Positions 1 to 12,200 of a stretch of DNA of 64,000 bases are shown here, piece after piece. Source of the stretch: Lateolabrax maculatus (taxonomy: Eukaryota > Chordata > Actinopteri > Acropomatiformes > Lateolabracidae); NCBI GenBank assembly GCA_031216445.1, contig CM062196.1, positions 26,332,001 through 26,396,000 of the forward strand. Direction: 5' to 3'. The notes under the pieces are model-generated. The model was not told where the DNA came from, searched no databases, and worked only from the letters and a program-made list of their open reading frames with translations. Each line of letters opens with the position of its first letter. Positions within the stretch are counted from its first letter, which is position 1. The position numbers and the translations under genes were made by a program.

Positions 1-251
1 TTCTCCTACATCACTGTGAGACACGTCCACTGACAGCTGATTTACAGTTTTGAAGGCCAGAGACAGTCAAAATTCTGACAGTGTTAGAAATGTAATCTGA
101 ATATTGTATATGAATAGATGCACAATACTCCAGAATACGCGAACATTGACATTGTGCATATACTGTGTACAGTATTTCTAGATACTACATGGGAATGTAA
201 TTATCTACTGTATATGCATATACAAATATCAAGCATTTGCACAGTCTGCCA

Positions 252-809
252 CAGTGGTGAGATGTATGTAAGTATATTTACTCAAAACTTAACTACAGTT
301 TTGAGGTACTTGTACTTAATTTGAGTATTTCCATTTTATGATATTCAATTTATGATTTTTCACTCCACTACATTTATTTTGACAGCTTCAGTTATTAGCT
401 ACTTTGCAGAGTGAGATTATCAAAACAAAAGATAATAAACTAATAAATTGCATTGATGTATTCTTTTTGGATAAGCCACCCTGCACTACATAAGGTAGTT
501 AAAGTATCCCCACCTTTACCAACTGCAACATTAGAGATACTTACACATGAATGCAGTGATAATCATGATCCAATAACATAATAAATATAATTACTGAGAA
601 ATGAGCATACATACATAATAATAAATACATACTGAGTACTTTTTTTGGTACTTATTTAGTATATAAAGTATATTTTAATGCTAATACTTTTGTACTTTTA
701 GCTAGGTAAAGTTTTGAATGCAAGACTTTTACCTTTAAGAGAGTATTTAAACAGTGTGGTATTGCTACCTTTAGTTAAGGAAAATATCTGAGAACTTCTT
801 CCACCACTG
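252..809 (+). mobile_element. non-autonomous hAT-like MITE with perfect 8-bp target duplication
   Basis: Begins CAGTGGTG and ends CCACCACTG, flanked on both sides by the identical 8 bp gtctgcca (244-251 and 810-817). The interior is rich in TACTTAAGT-like motifs (TTTACTCAAAACTTAA, TATTTAGTATATAAAGTA), typical of an abundant teleost MITE family found next to 'CTTCTTCCACCACTG' ends. There is no coding capacity. The 8-bp duplication supports the hAT superfamily. It lies in the last nfic intron. Other copies in this window are at 34812-35265 and, split, at 51489-54275. Confidence 0.9.
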
Positions 810-817
810 GTCTGCCA

Positions 818-1972
818 CACCTCTAAACTGAAATCATACAGTCTGACACAGGCTTTTTAGATCCAAGTGAGTTTGACATGCATTAAACCTGCATTCAGCG
901 TAGTTTTTGTGTCAGATTTAACATGGTGAAGCTTCTCTGATGTATTTTGAATTCAGCTTTAATCCTGTTTAACCAAATTTGCAGCACAATTCCCTCTCCC
1001 ATGAATTTTGACATGTTTCACCAATTAATAGCAACATAAATGAATTGAAACTGAGACATTAAATATCCCAAACAGCCTAGTTGTCATTACCACCACTAAG
1101 AACTTATTTCACCATGTATTTAGTAGTACCAAACTTCAGGAATACACAGAGAGCGAGAGAGAGAAGAGAGGGAGGGAGAGGACTTCTGGCTCAGCAGTAT
1201 TAGCTGAGCTGTTTCTGGAGCAGAGGCACTGCAATGCAGCAGCAACAATACAATCCGAACTTAGCAACGAAGGCCCAACTCTGCTCTTTATCAACACATA
1301 TTGTGTAACGTAGATCCATTTCTAAATACCTAAACTGCCTATTGATGCACCCACCCACCTGCCTCTGTACCTACCACCTTCACTACATACCCACTGTAGC
1401 CACCTACTTCTCTACCAAAATACTACTACACCCACATAGCCTGACTGAATGTTTTCATGGCTCAGGCTTCTGAAACACTAATATTTTGGATTGAAGCGGC
1501 CAATCAATAAGAGTCTCTGTCAACCTTCATCTGCCAACCAATGTTTATTGTGAGATATTGATCCTTGTATTTTGACCACAGAGCACTAACTTTTTATTAA
1601 AAGCTATTATAATAATACTAAAGAGTGTCACTAATAGACAGCAAGTGATCCCATGGATGAGATCAAAAAACGGAAGAAAGCTAAACATGAATAAAAGAGC
1701 AGCTTAGTTTGAGTTGAGATTGTTTTGTTTAACTGGCTTTTTCTATGTTAAAATACAGTAAAATAATCAAGGCTTTGAGCACCACAAACCCTCAGAGGCG
1801 GATATATTGAGACCTCAGCATATAAAACTACTTTCATGGCTAGATACCTCTATGAGTAAGTGGGGATTGATTTATTCATGGAGGGTCTTAACCGTCCAAT
1901 AATCTGGGTTTTGTAGGGTCAACTGAATCCCCCCAGAATTGGGCTTGACATTGTCAAACAAACCATACTAAC
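818..1972. other. nfic intron 12 sequence, nothing recognised
   Basis: AT-rich non-coding DNA with a short purine-rich patch (1147-1182, GAGA-like) and no exon signature. No SWYLG-encoding last exon was found here. Confidence 0.6.
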
Positions 1973-2061
1973 CTGGGCTTGGTAGAGTCCACCTGGGTCT
2001 CGAGGGGTGACTCCAACGAAGGAGGTGCGATTGGCAGGGGGGGTCCCAGGGGCCGAGTATG
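1973..2061 (-). CDS. nfic: nfic exon 12 (residues 474-503, penultimate)
   Basis: 89 nt, phase 1 to 0, acceptor CTCAG and donor GTTAGT. It encodes YSAPGTPPANRTSFVGVTPR then DPGGLYQAQ, matching NFIC YSPPDTSPANRSFVGLGPRD and GIYQAQ. The family ends with SWYLG encoded in the next exon. I searched 1-1972 for the reverse complement of Trp-Tyr-Leu-Gly codons and found no match, so the terminal exon and 3' UTR should lie beyond the left edge. Confidence 0.94.
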
Positions 2062-3100
2062 CTGAGGGTGTTTGCGTTAACAACATCAGTCTCATAATGT
2101 CTGTTATAATTCCATGTCACTTGTAAAGTTGCATGAGGCAGTATTTTGGACAAAAATCAAAATATGTCCATATTAAAGATATCATATTTGATACAACTCT
2201 GATCTCCTCTGCTGTCTGTATAGTCACGTCACATTCAACACTTGTGTTCATCTTTTCACTCAGCCTGTGGTTGTTTTATTTTGTGCCAAGGGCTACCACA
2301 TAGGCAACAGAGGCAACATATCTGACACTTGTGAGTCTACCTTTCACTGGACAGAGTACTGCCCAGCTGCTCTATTTCTTTATTGTCTGTCTATTACAAG
2401 TATTATATTATCACTGAACCCTGTTCAGGGGAACCAACCGACTTTTTCTGGCTTGTTCTTTGTGATGTATACATAAATAAATATAAACAGCATTATTAAG
2501 ATTAATCATTTATCTTAGCTCTATTTTATCTGCCAGCTGCTTCTGGGCTCAGTAAGAGGAACATGAGGAACTGTGCTTTTTCTTTCTAACTGTCACTGCA
2601 TTGTAATTGAGCAGGGACAGTTCTACTTGAAACAACAATAGCTTTATAGACGCTTTAGCATTTATGCATTTAAGAGAGCATTATGGAAATGGGACATGTT
2701 ACTGGAGGATGATTAAGTATTCCTCTGGATTTTCTGAGGTTTCAGTTTTGTACGGAAAATCTCAACAACACCAAATATGGAGTTAGCCTCCCAAAAAAAT
2801 ATCTAGATTAAAATGATTCTTAAAAGAAAATTCAAGCAATAAGTATTGCTAAATTGAACATATTATTATATATAACAGCAACAGGGCGGCGGATGTTGTG
2901 TTTCGTGTCATTAAACACAATCAGTGAACTGGGTTATAACAATAGGCTGTAACATTCTGTTCTGTCTTTTGATGTGACATTACAGTGAGCGTTTCACTTC
3001 CACAACCTCTAACATCATGTCCACCTCCATCTCTTCCTTCTGAGCTGCTGGACCAGCCACTGTATCCTGATCTCTCTCTTTCTCTCTCTCTGTCTCTCTC

Positions 3101-3144
<44 letters not shown>

Positions 3145-6019
3145 TATATATACACACAGATACATATAGGGAGTTGCAGCCTATGTGTCTCTGTATTTCT
3201 AAAATTCGTCATGAGTAACTGCATAGTAAGAAGTTCTTGGTGGTTTTTTGTGACAGCTAGGTTGTTAGCTCAGTTTTTTTGATTTATTTAAAGGTAATGG
3301 AAACATCTTATTCTATCTCTTTTTAAATTCCCATTAACTTTCTATATTTTCTAAACTTGGTCAAACCGATAGAAATCCCAGCAATGAGCTGTGCCTCCTG
3401 AACTCTACGTCACTTGCAGAGTGAAGTCAGTAAGGCTAAGTTCATAGTGATGAGCTGCTGCCTTAGAAAAGGAAGTGTTGAATACACACAGATTACAACA
3501 TCGAATTCCATGATAACTATGCTATTTCTTAGTAAATCTGCCCTGAAATATTTACTGTGTATACATTCCATATAAAAGGAGTCCCTCACAGACTCAGTTC
3601 AGAAAAAAAATATTTAATTCAAATATTCAAAACTAAATTGGTGGCTGTGTATTTTGAAACCACTTCACACCTGCAGTTTACATCTGTGCAGAGTAGCTGT
3701 GTGCAGGGCAGATGTCACTAGAAAATGCAAAACAACACTTGCCTTGGTTATCATAATGTGGGGATGTGTCACCCAGTATTGCTCTTTTGTGTTTTTTAGA
3801 GTTTGTGGACAACAATTGATTACTATGGCATTAACTATATTATACTATAATGGATACACAGACAACACTTGCTAGTAGGATCAATTCATTGATAATAATA
3901 CTAATACTCATACTGCTACAGCTAACAATATGCCACACATCAAGGCCGTCAATGGAAGTTTGTGAGCGTTCTGACCACTTACTGGGTGATGTGGGGGAGT
4001 TTGCTCCACCATCAGAGGAGGTGGTAGTGGCCTTTGACTCTGCAGATAGTGTTGACCTGGGTAGGGAAGATGGGGGAGGAGCCAGGGAGGGTGCTGGTCC
4101 AGGGGGTGCCAACATCTGAGAGGTGATGTAGTGACTGTGAACTTTAACCTGGTTGCTGCCATTCAGCTGGAATAGTCAGAAAGACGGACAACCAAATGAT
4201 TATGTGTAGACGGGAACTCGCACTTGCATATGTGCATCGCACTGTGCATGTCCAGTATGTAAGAATGTACGTAGGTGCTACTGACTTGCATTAACACAAA
4301 GTGGCTGATTATGAAGTTAGCAAAGTCAGTAAGCGGCTAGCAGCCTCAGTGCTGCGCTCCCTGGTGCTTTTTATTTTTCTGTTTATTTGTTCATTTTTCA
4401 GCTCTTTTTCTCTGATCACAGTCACCAGGGAGGAACTTTGGAATTTTTTTTTCTCTGGTAGGCACTACAGAGCACTGCTGTTTCTTCCCACAGACCACAA
4501 ATCAATTCGATAGATGGGTGGAACACTCTGAGGAGCTCCTTAACAGACGTACACTACCAAACCTTCCAGATATCAAACCAGCAGAAATTGATCTCCCCAT
4601 CAGCTGCAACTGACCCACCAGAGAGGAGATAAGAAAGGCTGTACAGAAGCTAAAGAACAGCAGGGCGGCAGGACCATATACCATCCGGGCAGAAACACTA
4701 AAGACAGACCTGGACACCACAGTGGAGCTTCTATACTCAATCTTCAGAAAGATCTGGGAAGAAGAAGAAGTGACATAAGACTGGAAAGAGGGCTTTATCA
4801 TCAAGGTCACTACGAAAAGGAGATCTTGGCAACTGTTCCAGCTATAGAGGGAATACCTTACTCTGAGTGCCAAGAAAAGTGTTTAATAGAGTCATCTTGG
4901 ATGGAATGAAAGATGCCGACCCCCGGCTACAAGACCAGCAGGCAGCATTCAGAAAGAACTGATTTTGTGTTGATCAGATTGCCATTCTCCACATATCAAC
5001 AAGAAATCATCAGAAAGGATCTCTTGACTGAATGTCAACTTTGTTGACTATGAAAAAGTGTTCGACAATGTGAACAGGGAGACCCTTTGGAAGATTTTGA
5101 GACACCACAGAGTGCCCACTGAGCTAGTGACCTTATCAAGAATAGCTATGCTGGAATGACCTGTAAAGTGATACATCATGGACAGTCTACCAACCAGTTT
5201 GTGATGAAGACCAGGGTCAGACAAGGTTTCTACTCTCTCCTCTCTTGTTTCTACTGGCCATCGACCGGATAATGAGGACAGCCACTGAAGGAAGAAAGAA
5301 CGGAATCCAGAGGACACTTTTGACTCAGCTGGATGACACAGAGTTTCAGATGACGTGGCACTGTCACACAGCCACCATCTGATTCACATTATTGGCAGCT
5401 ACCTCTGCTCTTACCTACCTGGGGAGTATCATTGACAAGCAAGCAGCATCGACGGGCTATACTCCAGGAGGGGTGCCAGGCAATAACTAACTAACTGGAG
5501 TGCAGGTGTGAAACTGCTGGCACTGTGGTACTGTAACTCCCTGTTAATGGTTTTCTTCGTTTTACAGAACAAGAAATTGCTAGAGACTAGAGCAGAGGTG
5601 GACTCTCTCATGTTTAATAATCAGTCTGACTCTGCAAAGACTTATGTCGTTTTTTTGTATAGCAAAACGCAAGCTGTTAGCCAGCTAAAGTAGTAGTAGT
5701 AGAGAATAGAGACAGTATCGGGAGCTCTGTGACATCCTCCACTTAGAGCTAAACCTTTTGACTGGTTGTACTCACCGAGCTGGTGGTTTGATTGGCGGGA
5801 TCGCAGGCCAATGAGACCAAATCTTTTAGGGGGTCCTGGGTTAGGTGAGGAGGATAGCGGATTGTTCCATGGGGGAAGTAAGAGGAGGATGGGAAATGAA
5901 TAGATGAGGACGGGTGGGGACTCCGAGACAGACCTGGACGAAGGGAGAGACGAGACACAAAGGGAGAGAAGAGTACAGTATATTACCTTTTGTTCTTTGT
6001 GTTCTCCTTATAAGAGTAA

Positions 6020-6094
<75 letters not shown>

Positions 6095-8377
6095 TACTGA
6101 CCACTGTGAACAGCTATGACTGGCCGGTGGTGCTGAGTGAAGGAGCCCAGTCTTGGTGAATCTTCCTGGGGAGAGGGACTGTCCAGCTCTGCCTTCTTCA
6201 CTGGAGGAGACAGCCCTATAACAAACACACACACGGACATATTTGGTAAAGATGCTGGAACACTTTTATTTGTTAACTTGTTGGTTTAAAGAGCCTTTTA
6301 AGCCAGTTTACCACCATAGAACTAGATGTGTTGAATTTCTTTTGTGATCAGGGGTGTTGTTGCTGTGGGGATGCATAGCTACACACAGAACTTTCTGTAT
6401 GCGCCTACATTAAATACTGAATGAGCGCCTCAGAGTTTCAGTGAAGTAGCACTTGACATATTCTGATTTATGTTGGTGGATCCGTATTTTGAGATGCCAT
6501 GGTGGCTCCTCTGGGGTAGAAAACCCATTGGATATTGTTGGTAAGTTGGGTCTGGACAGATCGGTGTAGTTAGTCGGTGATGACTGATTAGCATTAGCTG
6601 TCAGAGAGATTATTTCTGAGAGACAGAGGGTTGTTGGATTGTGTCTGCAAACTTTGTAATAATGCTATGCAAGTATTATATCACATTACATAAATAAAGA
6701 TTCCCAGTGAGTGTCTTTAAGAATGTGTAAGAATGTGTATGTGTTTGTTTCTACATTACCATACAGGTTGATGTTTGATGATGGGGATGGGGATACTATA
6801 AAAAACAGAATAAAAGGGATGCATATCTACTCCATTAAGGTGCTACATTTTCTAAAATATTTATATAAATATTTTTGGCAGAGCAAGTTAGGTATCACAA
6901 ACACTGGTATAGTCCTTCAGAATGGATCTATAAGGATCAACAGTGAATAAAAGACAACAAACATTGTTCTTTATCCTAAGCGCTTAGCACACAATTAAAC
7001 ACAACTGACTGACAATGATTTTAGTATGCAGGTAACTTATTCAGTTATGCTCAGGTTCAAGTAATAAATCCTGTGTGTCTCCTAGTACACACACTGGACA
7101 CTATAAGTCTTATTCTTGTTCTCGTTACCTCCTTCCATGTCATCAGTCCAGTTCCTGGAGCTGCTGGCAGGAGAGGAAGGTGAGTGGTAATACTCCCCTC
7201 CCGGACTGTCGGCCTCTTCCTCCATAGAGCCAGACTTGTGACGCTTACTCCTGTAGACACATGTAAAGACAAATACTGTATACAGACACTAAACATTTGG
7301 GACCATGGTTTTATGGTGCGCTGTGTTACATGCGTGCTCTGTCCACCTGCCTCTTTGAGTCCCTACCAGCTAAGCTTCAATGATCTCTGGCCATCTCTGG
7401 GACCTACAATACTGAATATTGTTAATTTCACTTACGACTGGCACTGTCCCCACTAGCTTTAAGACTGCTGTGGTTAGTTCCACTGAAGAAACCACACCTT
7501 GATCCAGGGTCTCTAAATAATTACCGACCAGTCTCTAACCTTCCATTCTTTGTTGTGTCTCAGCAACCTTCAGCAGATATCTTTTTTTAACCTTTTTAGT
7601 CTGCTTTGAGGGCCTGCCACTCCACTGAAACTGTACTTACTGAAGTGGAGAATGACTTTATTTAGTACTGACTCAAATTCCACTTTGGTGCTTCTATTAC
7701 TGGATCTTAGTGAGGCTTTGATACCCTTGATCATTGTATACGCCTCGACTGGCATCAGACCTGATTATTTTCAGACAAGTTTTGATGTCAGAAATGCTAC
7801 ATGCTAGTACTAAAAGTCTTCAAATGGTAAAGAGTGCTGCAGCTAGCTTTAAACAAAATTCGATCAGCAATTTTAGCTTGCCTTCATTGGCTCTCTAGTC
7901 ATGTCAGATCAGACTTTAACGTGCTTATGATGACTGAGGAAATGGTAAATGAGCTTCATATGTCTTTGAATACAGGGCTCCTGTCTGTCCTCAGAGTTAA
8001 AAAGAAGTCTGCTGGCCACAGGGCCTTTTCCTCCCTGCTGACATCAGACAATCTGACTCCATTGAGGCCTTTAAATACAAACTTAAAACTCATCTTTTCT
8101 CCTTAACCTTCAGTTAGTTGTTTACTACTTGATTACTTCAGGCTTTGTACCTGTTACCATTATCGGTCCAGCAACATTTTCAACTTGTTATATCATATTT
8201 GGTTTTGAAATACAGAATGTGAACTAAGTTTAGTTTAGGATCATGGTAAGAGCTGATGTTATTCAAGTAATAATTGTTAACCTTTGTACTGGCATTAATT
8301 AACAAAGCAAGTTGTGGACTTTCTAATGTTTGGATGGTAAAGATTAATGCAAGGTAGTCCGTGCAGACGTATAGCAA

Positions 8378-8421
<44 letters not shown>

Positions 8422-9201
8422 ATTTGTGATTACCCGCTAGATGAGGTGCTGGCCAGTGATCGTCTGAGGCTGACTGGCTGGTTGACAGACTGGTTGAGAT
8501 CATAGGCCAGATGACCCTGGAGCTCCCCCATAGAGAAACTGGGTCCTACTCCTGTGATTACTGGAGCTACACACACAGGGAAAACACACACTGTGGTTAC
8601 GACCTACACACATAAAACTGAATATAAGCCTTACAATACTTATGATTCTATCTTTTGACCAATTTCATCCAAAATGTCACCCTACTTATCATGCTTATCA
8701 GATATCCTAACTAGCTGGGTTGAGATTCAGTCAAATCTGCTGTCCTTTTATTGAATTTCCTTTCGTTTCTCCTGTTTGTTACAGTGTGTTTAAGTGTAAA
8801 AGTGCACATAAAAGTTTCTTTATCATGACAACTCCTGACAAACAGCAAATAATCAGGTTGTACAGCAGCAAGGAAATGTGTGTTTGTTAGGTCAGAGCAG
8901 CAGTTGGACAACAGATGATAGCTCAGATTATCACATTCAGATGTAAAGATTCTGTATGGTCCACAAAAAAATCACGGCAATATGAAAAACCCTCAGCTCA
9001 GAATACACCAAGACTAATAAATAAACTAATAAATAAAGGGGTTGTGTCAGTAAAGTTGGCCAAAGGCTAAAGCTAATGGTAAATTAGACTTACTTCTTGA
9101 GACCTGGATAAGCTCAGTAACACTGAAAACTCCTGAAGTCACAAAACTCTCCTGGAACTCTGGACCATCTGTAGAAATACAGCAGCAGTTAGACACAAAT
9201 G

Positions 9202-9262
<61 letters not shown>

Positions 9263-12200
9263 TGTGAGTGTGAGTCCAGAGGAGTAGCATTTAATTTGTG
9301 TCAAATAATTCAGATGTTGACTGTTCCCGTATAATTAGATGTTCATTCACTTAATTAACGGTATGGGATGTACAGCACACCACTGCCTAGGTGCTTCATG
9401 CTGTTAGTTGAGCTTGTGTACACTGTAATTCCCCGGTACAAAGCCATGAGGAAATTTTATCAGAAACTGTGTGCTTTTGATGGCTTGGTTTTATGTTTTG
9501 TTTGCCCTTGTTCTTTATTTATTTCATGGTTTCAGTGTATTTCAGTTTTTCAATGTGTAACATTATGATCACGCAAGGAGTCTCTCAAAAAGGGAATTTA
9601 GCACTATGCACAATATGGACTCATATACTAAAAACCTTACATCATAGTCCAACAGCACTTGTCCTAACAGGAAACCTGTGCATCAATTGTTTTAGCATGT
9701 GGAACTCATCAGTGACGTCCAGTGTCTGTGTTACTGCTTGTCTTATCACTTGAGCACTAGTGCAAAGGATATGAAACAGTCAGGAAGTTATGCACATAAG
9801 GATAAGTGGCACAAGCCATATAGGTTTGCTACATGTGGATGACCTGTTACTTTTCTTGATTACAATCATTCTTCTCTTCCAAATGTTTTGAATCTCCTTA
9901 GAGACTTGGTATGAATTTCTGGTCTATCATATCACACTTGTTGATGGCCTATTTATGTTATTAGGTAATTGTTGTATATGTTCATATTATTGAACAAACT
10001 GAAACAATAAATAGACACTAAATTAAGAAAAGGAAAATTAGCTTACACACAGACAAAAATGCTAAAGATTATGCATTTGCACGTATGTTACAGAATAGTT
10101 TGTTAAAAAATTGCATCTTCTTATGTAACCAAGTCACACAGACTGAGACAGAATGGTCCTCCTGGAAGATCCTTTAGATTACCTGTGGTGGCGGTTCTAC
10201 TGTCCTCCTGATCAGAGCCCACTCCTGTATGACTGGGACTGCTGCTCTGCTCTGCCTCTGGAGAGAGGAAGGGAGAACGTAAAACACGATTTTAACAAGA
10301 CACAATTACCAGATTAACAGACAGCGAGAGAAAATTCCAGATTTTAGCTGATAGATGTAAACAGGCAAGCAAAGGTGAAGAACACTTGCAGGATTTCCCA
10401 GGAGTTACCCACTGCCAGGCATCCATCAGGGTCTTTCGTAGCAGGTCATGATGTGAGCCAATTTGTCTTATACATACTTGTCTGTCTTCACCGTCAACAT
10501 GTATATTATTTTAGGTTTCGGATAATATGCTAAATTGTTGGCTTGCTGAAGGCCCTGCATACCTGCACAGGTGTTTTCACTTATGCAGGCTGATTCGACA
10601 TCTGCTTTGGTTGAAATCGGGAAGAGCTATGCTGGAAATGATGAGCTCACCAAACTACAGTACCACCATACCAATAAGGTTACTGTAACTGATGGACAAA
10701 ACTCTGAAAGTAACAAACCAGAATTTTCAACCTATCTCAGTAAACCAAAAAAACCTGACCAATAGGTTGAAAAAAAAAAAAAAAACGCAATCAATCAGAA
10801 CTGTCAAGGGTGGGGCGTTTAAGTGTGCCATAGTCTAGCACATGTACGAAAAGTGTCCCAGTTTGAGTCCATCTGGTCCCCTCAATAAATCATTATACAG
10901 TGCTTCTACAGCACAGCCAAAGAACAACTGGCAAATCAATAGCAGCAGCCACTTAACATGTAAGGAGTGGCAATAGTGACAGTGGCAGATTTAGGATGAT
11001 AAAGGCAAAGCTGATGGATCAATCAAACACAGGTGTTTTAGCAAATGGGAATCGTGTGTGACATTGTGTGGTCAATATATCCTCCAGATTCTGTCCTGCT
11101 ACTTAAATGTTGTACACATTTTATGCCAGCAGAGGGCAGGGCATAGCAACACATTTTGCTACTACATACCATTTTCATGGCGGACATTTTAACTTGTCAC
11201 ACAGGTGTAACTATTAACATTAATAATGGCAACTTTCTGTCAGGGTGTGCCAGGTTATGTGCAGGCTGGCTCACTGATGTTGTGCTGGGACACCTGAATG
11301 GAACAGAAGCCATCATTAATGTGACTAGTTTCAGTTGTATTTCTCCTGTTATGATGTTGGTTATGACAAAAGTTTATTGAGAAGATGTAACCCAAGGTGT
11401 AGGTGTCTACCAGTACGTTACTAGTGTGTTAGTAGCTAGTGTCACCAGTATGCAAAACAAGTAGTCTAACTACAATCCGAGCTCACAATAGAGGGAAACT
11501 CACTTTTGCAAATCCGGCAGACAAGATATGTACAGATTATCATGAGACTTGTTTCCACCACTCAATCACCAAGTTACAGCCTAAGTAGTGAAAGTGTACA
11601 GGGAATGTGCCTGGTCTAATCAATATAGTTTCTGGTTCAGTAAGGTGTCCTATGTTCTGACTAGTATTCCATTAAACTTCAGACATTTGATCAGTTTTGT
11701 CTGTGCAAGGTTACTCTGCAAGGTTACGATTTTGAATCTTGGTAAAACTGTAGGAAATGTTAAACTGATTGTGCAGGGGATCAATAGGGAAACTAATAAA
11801 GTATTTGTGACTGTGTAGCTCTGCTTGTATAACATCAGGCACCGTGTCAGACTGCTCAGCCAGATGGACAAGGATGATTTTAAACACATCAAGAGTAAAT
11901 ACTTTGACTTTGTATTTTAAGAAAGGGAAAAGTGGGTAAAGCTTAGCATGTGGGAAAAAAATAACTTCCAGTCCGATAAAGTGGCAGAGAGAAAGCCTTT
12001 AGTCAGTTTTGGAGATACACAATCCAACAATCTCTCCAACAAGTGCCCCCCGACCACTTCAATTATTTAATTCGAATTCAAACAGAAGAGGAGTTACTCG
12101 TAAAAACTACCAGTGAAGTGGTACAACCAAATAAGAGAATTAAATGTGGACTCTTAAATATTAGATCTCTGTCATCTAAAGCTGTGTTAGTCAATGATTT

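Noticed and set aside
6008..6232. Open frames of alternating Cys-Val or His-Thr around 6.0 kb, and similar ones at 3.0, 8.4, 9.2, 36.3, 46.9, 47.4 and 61.1 kb
   Set aside because: They are translations of (GT)n/(CA)n microsatellites and have no biological composition.
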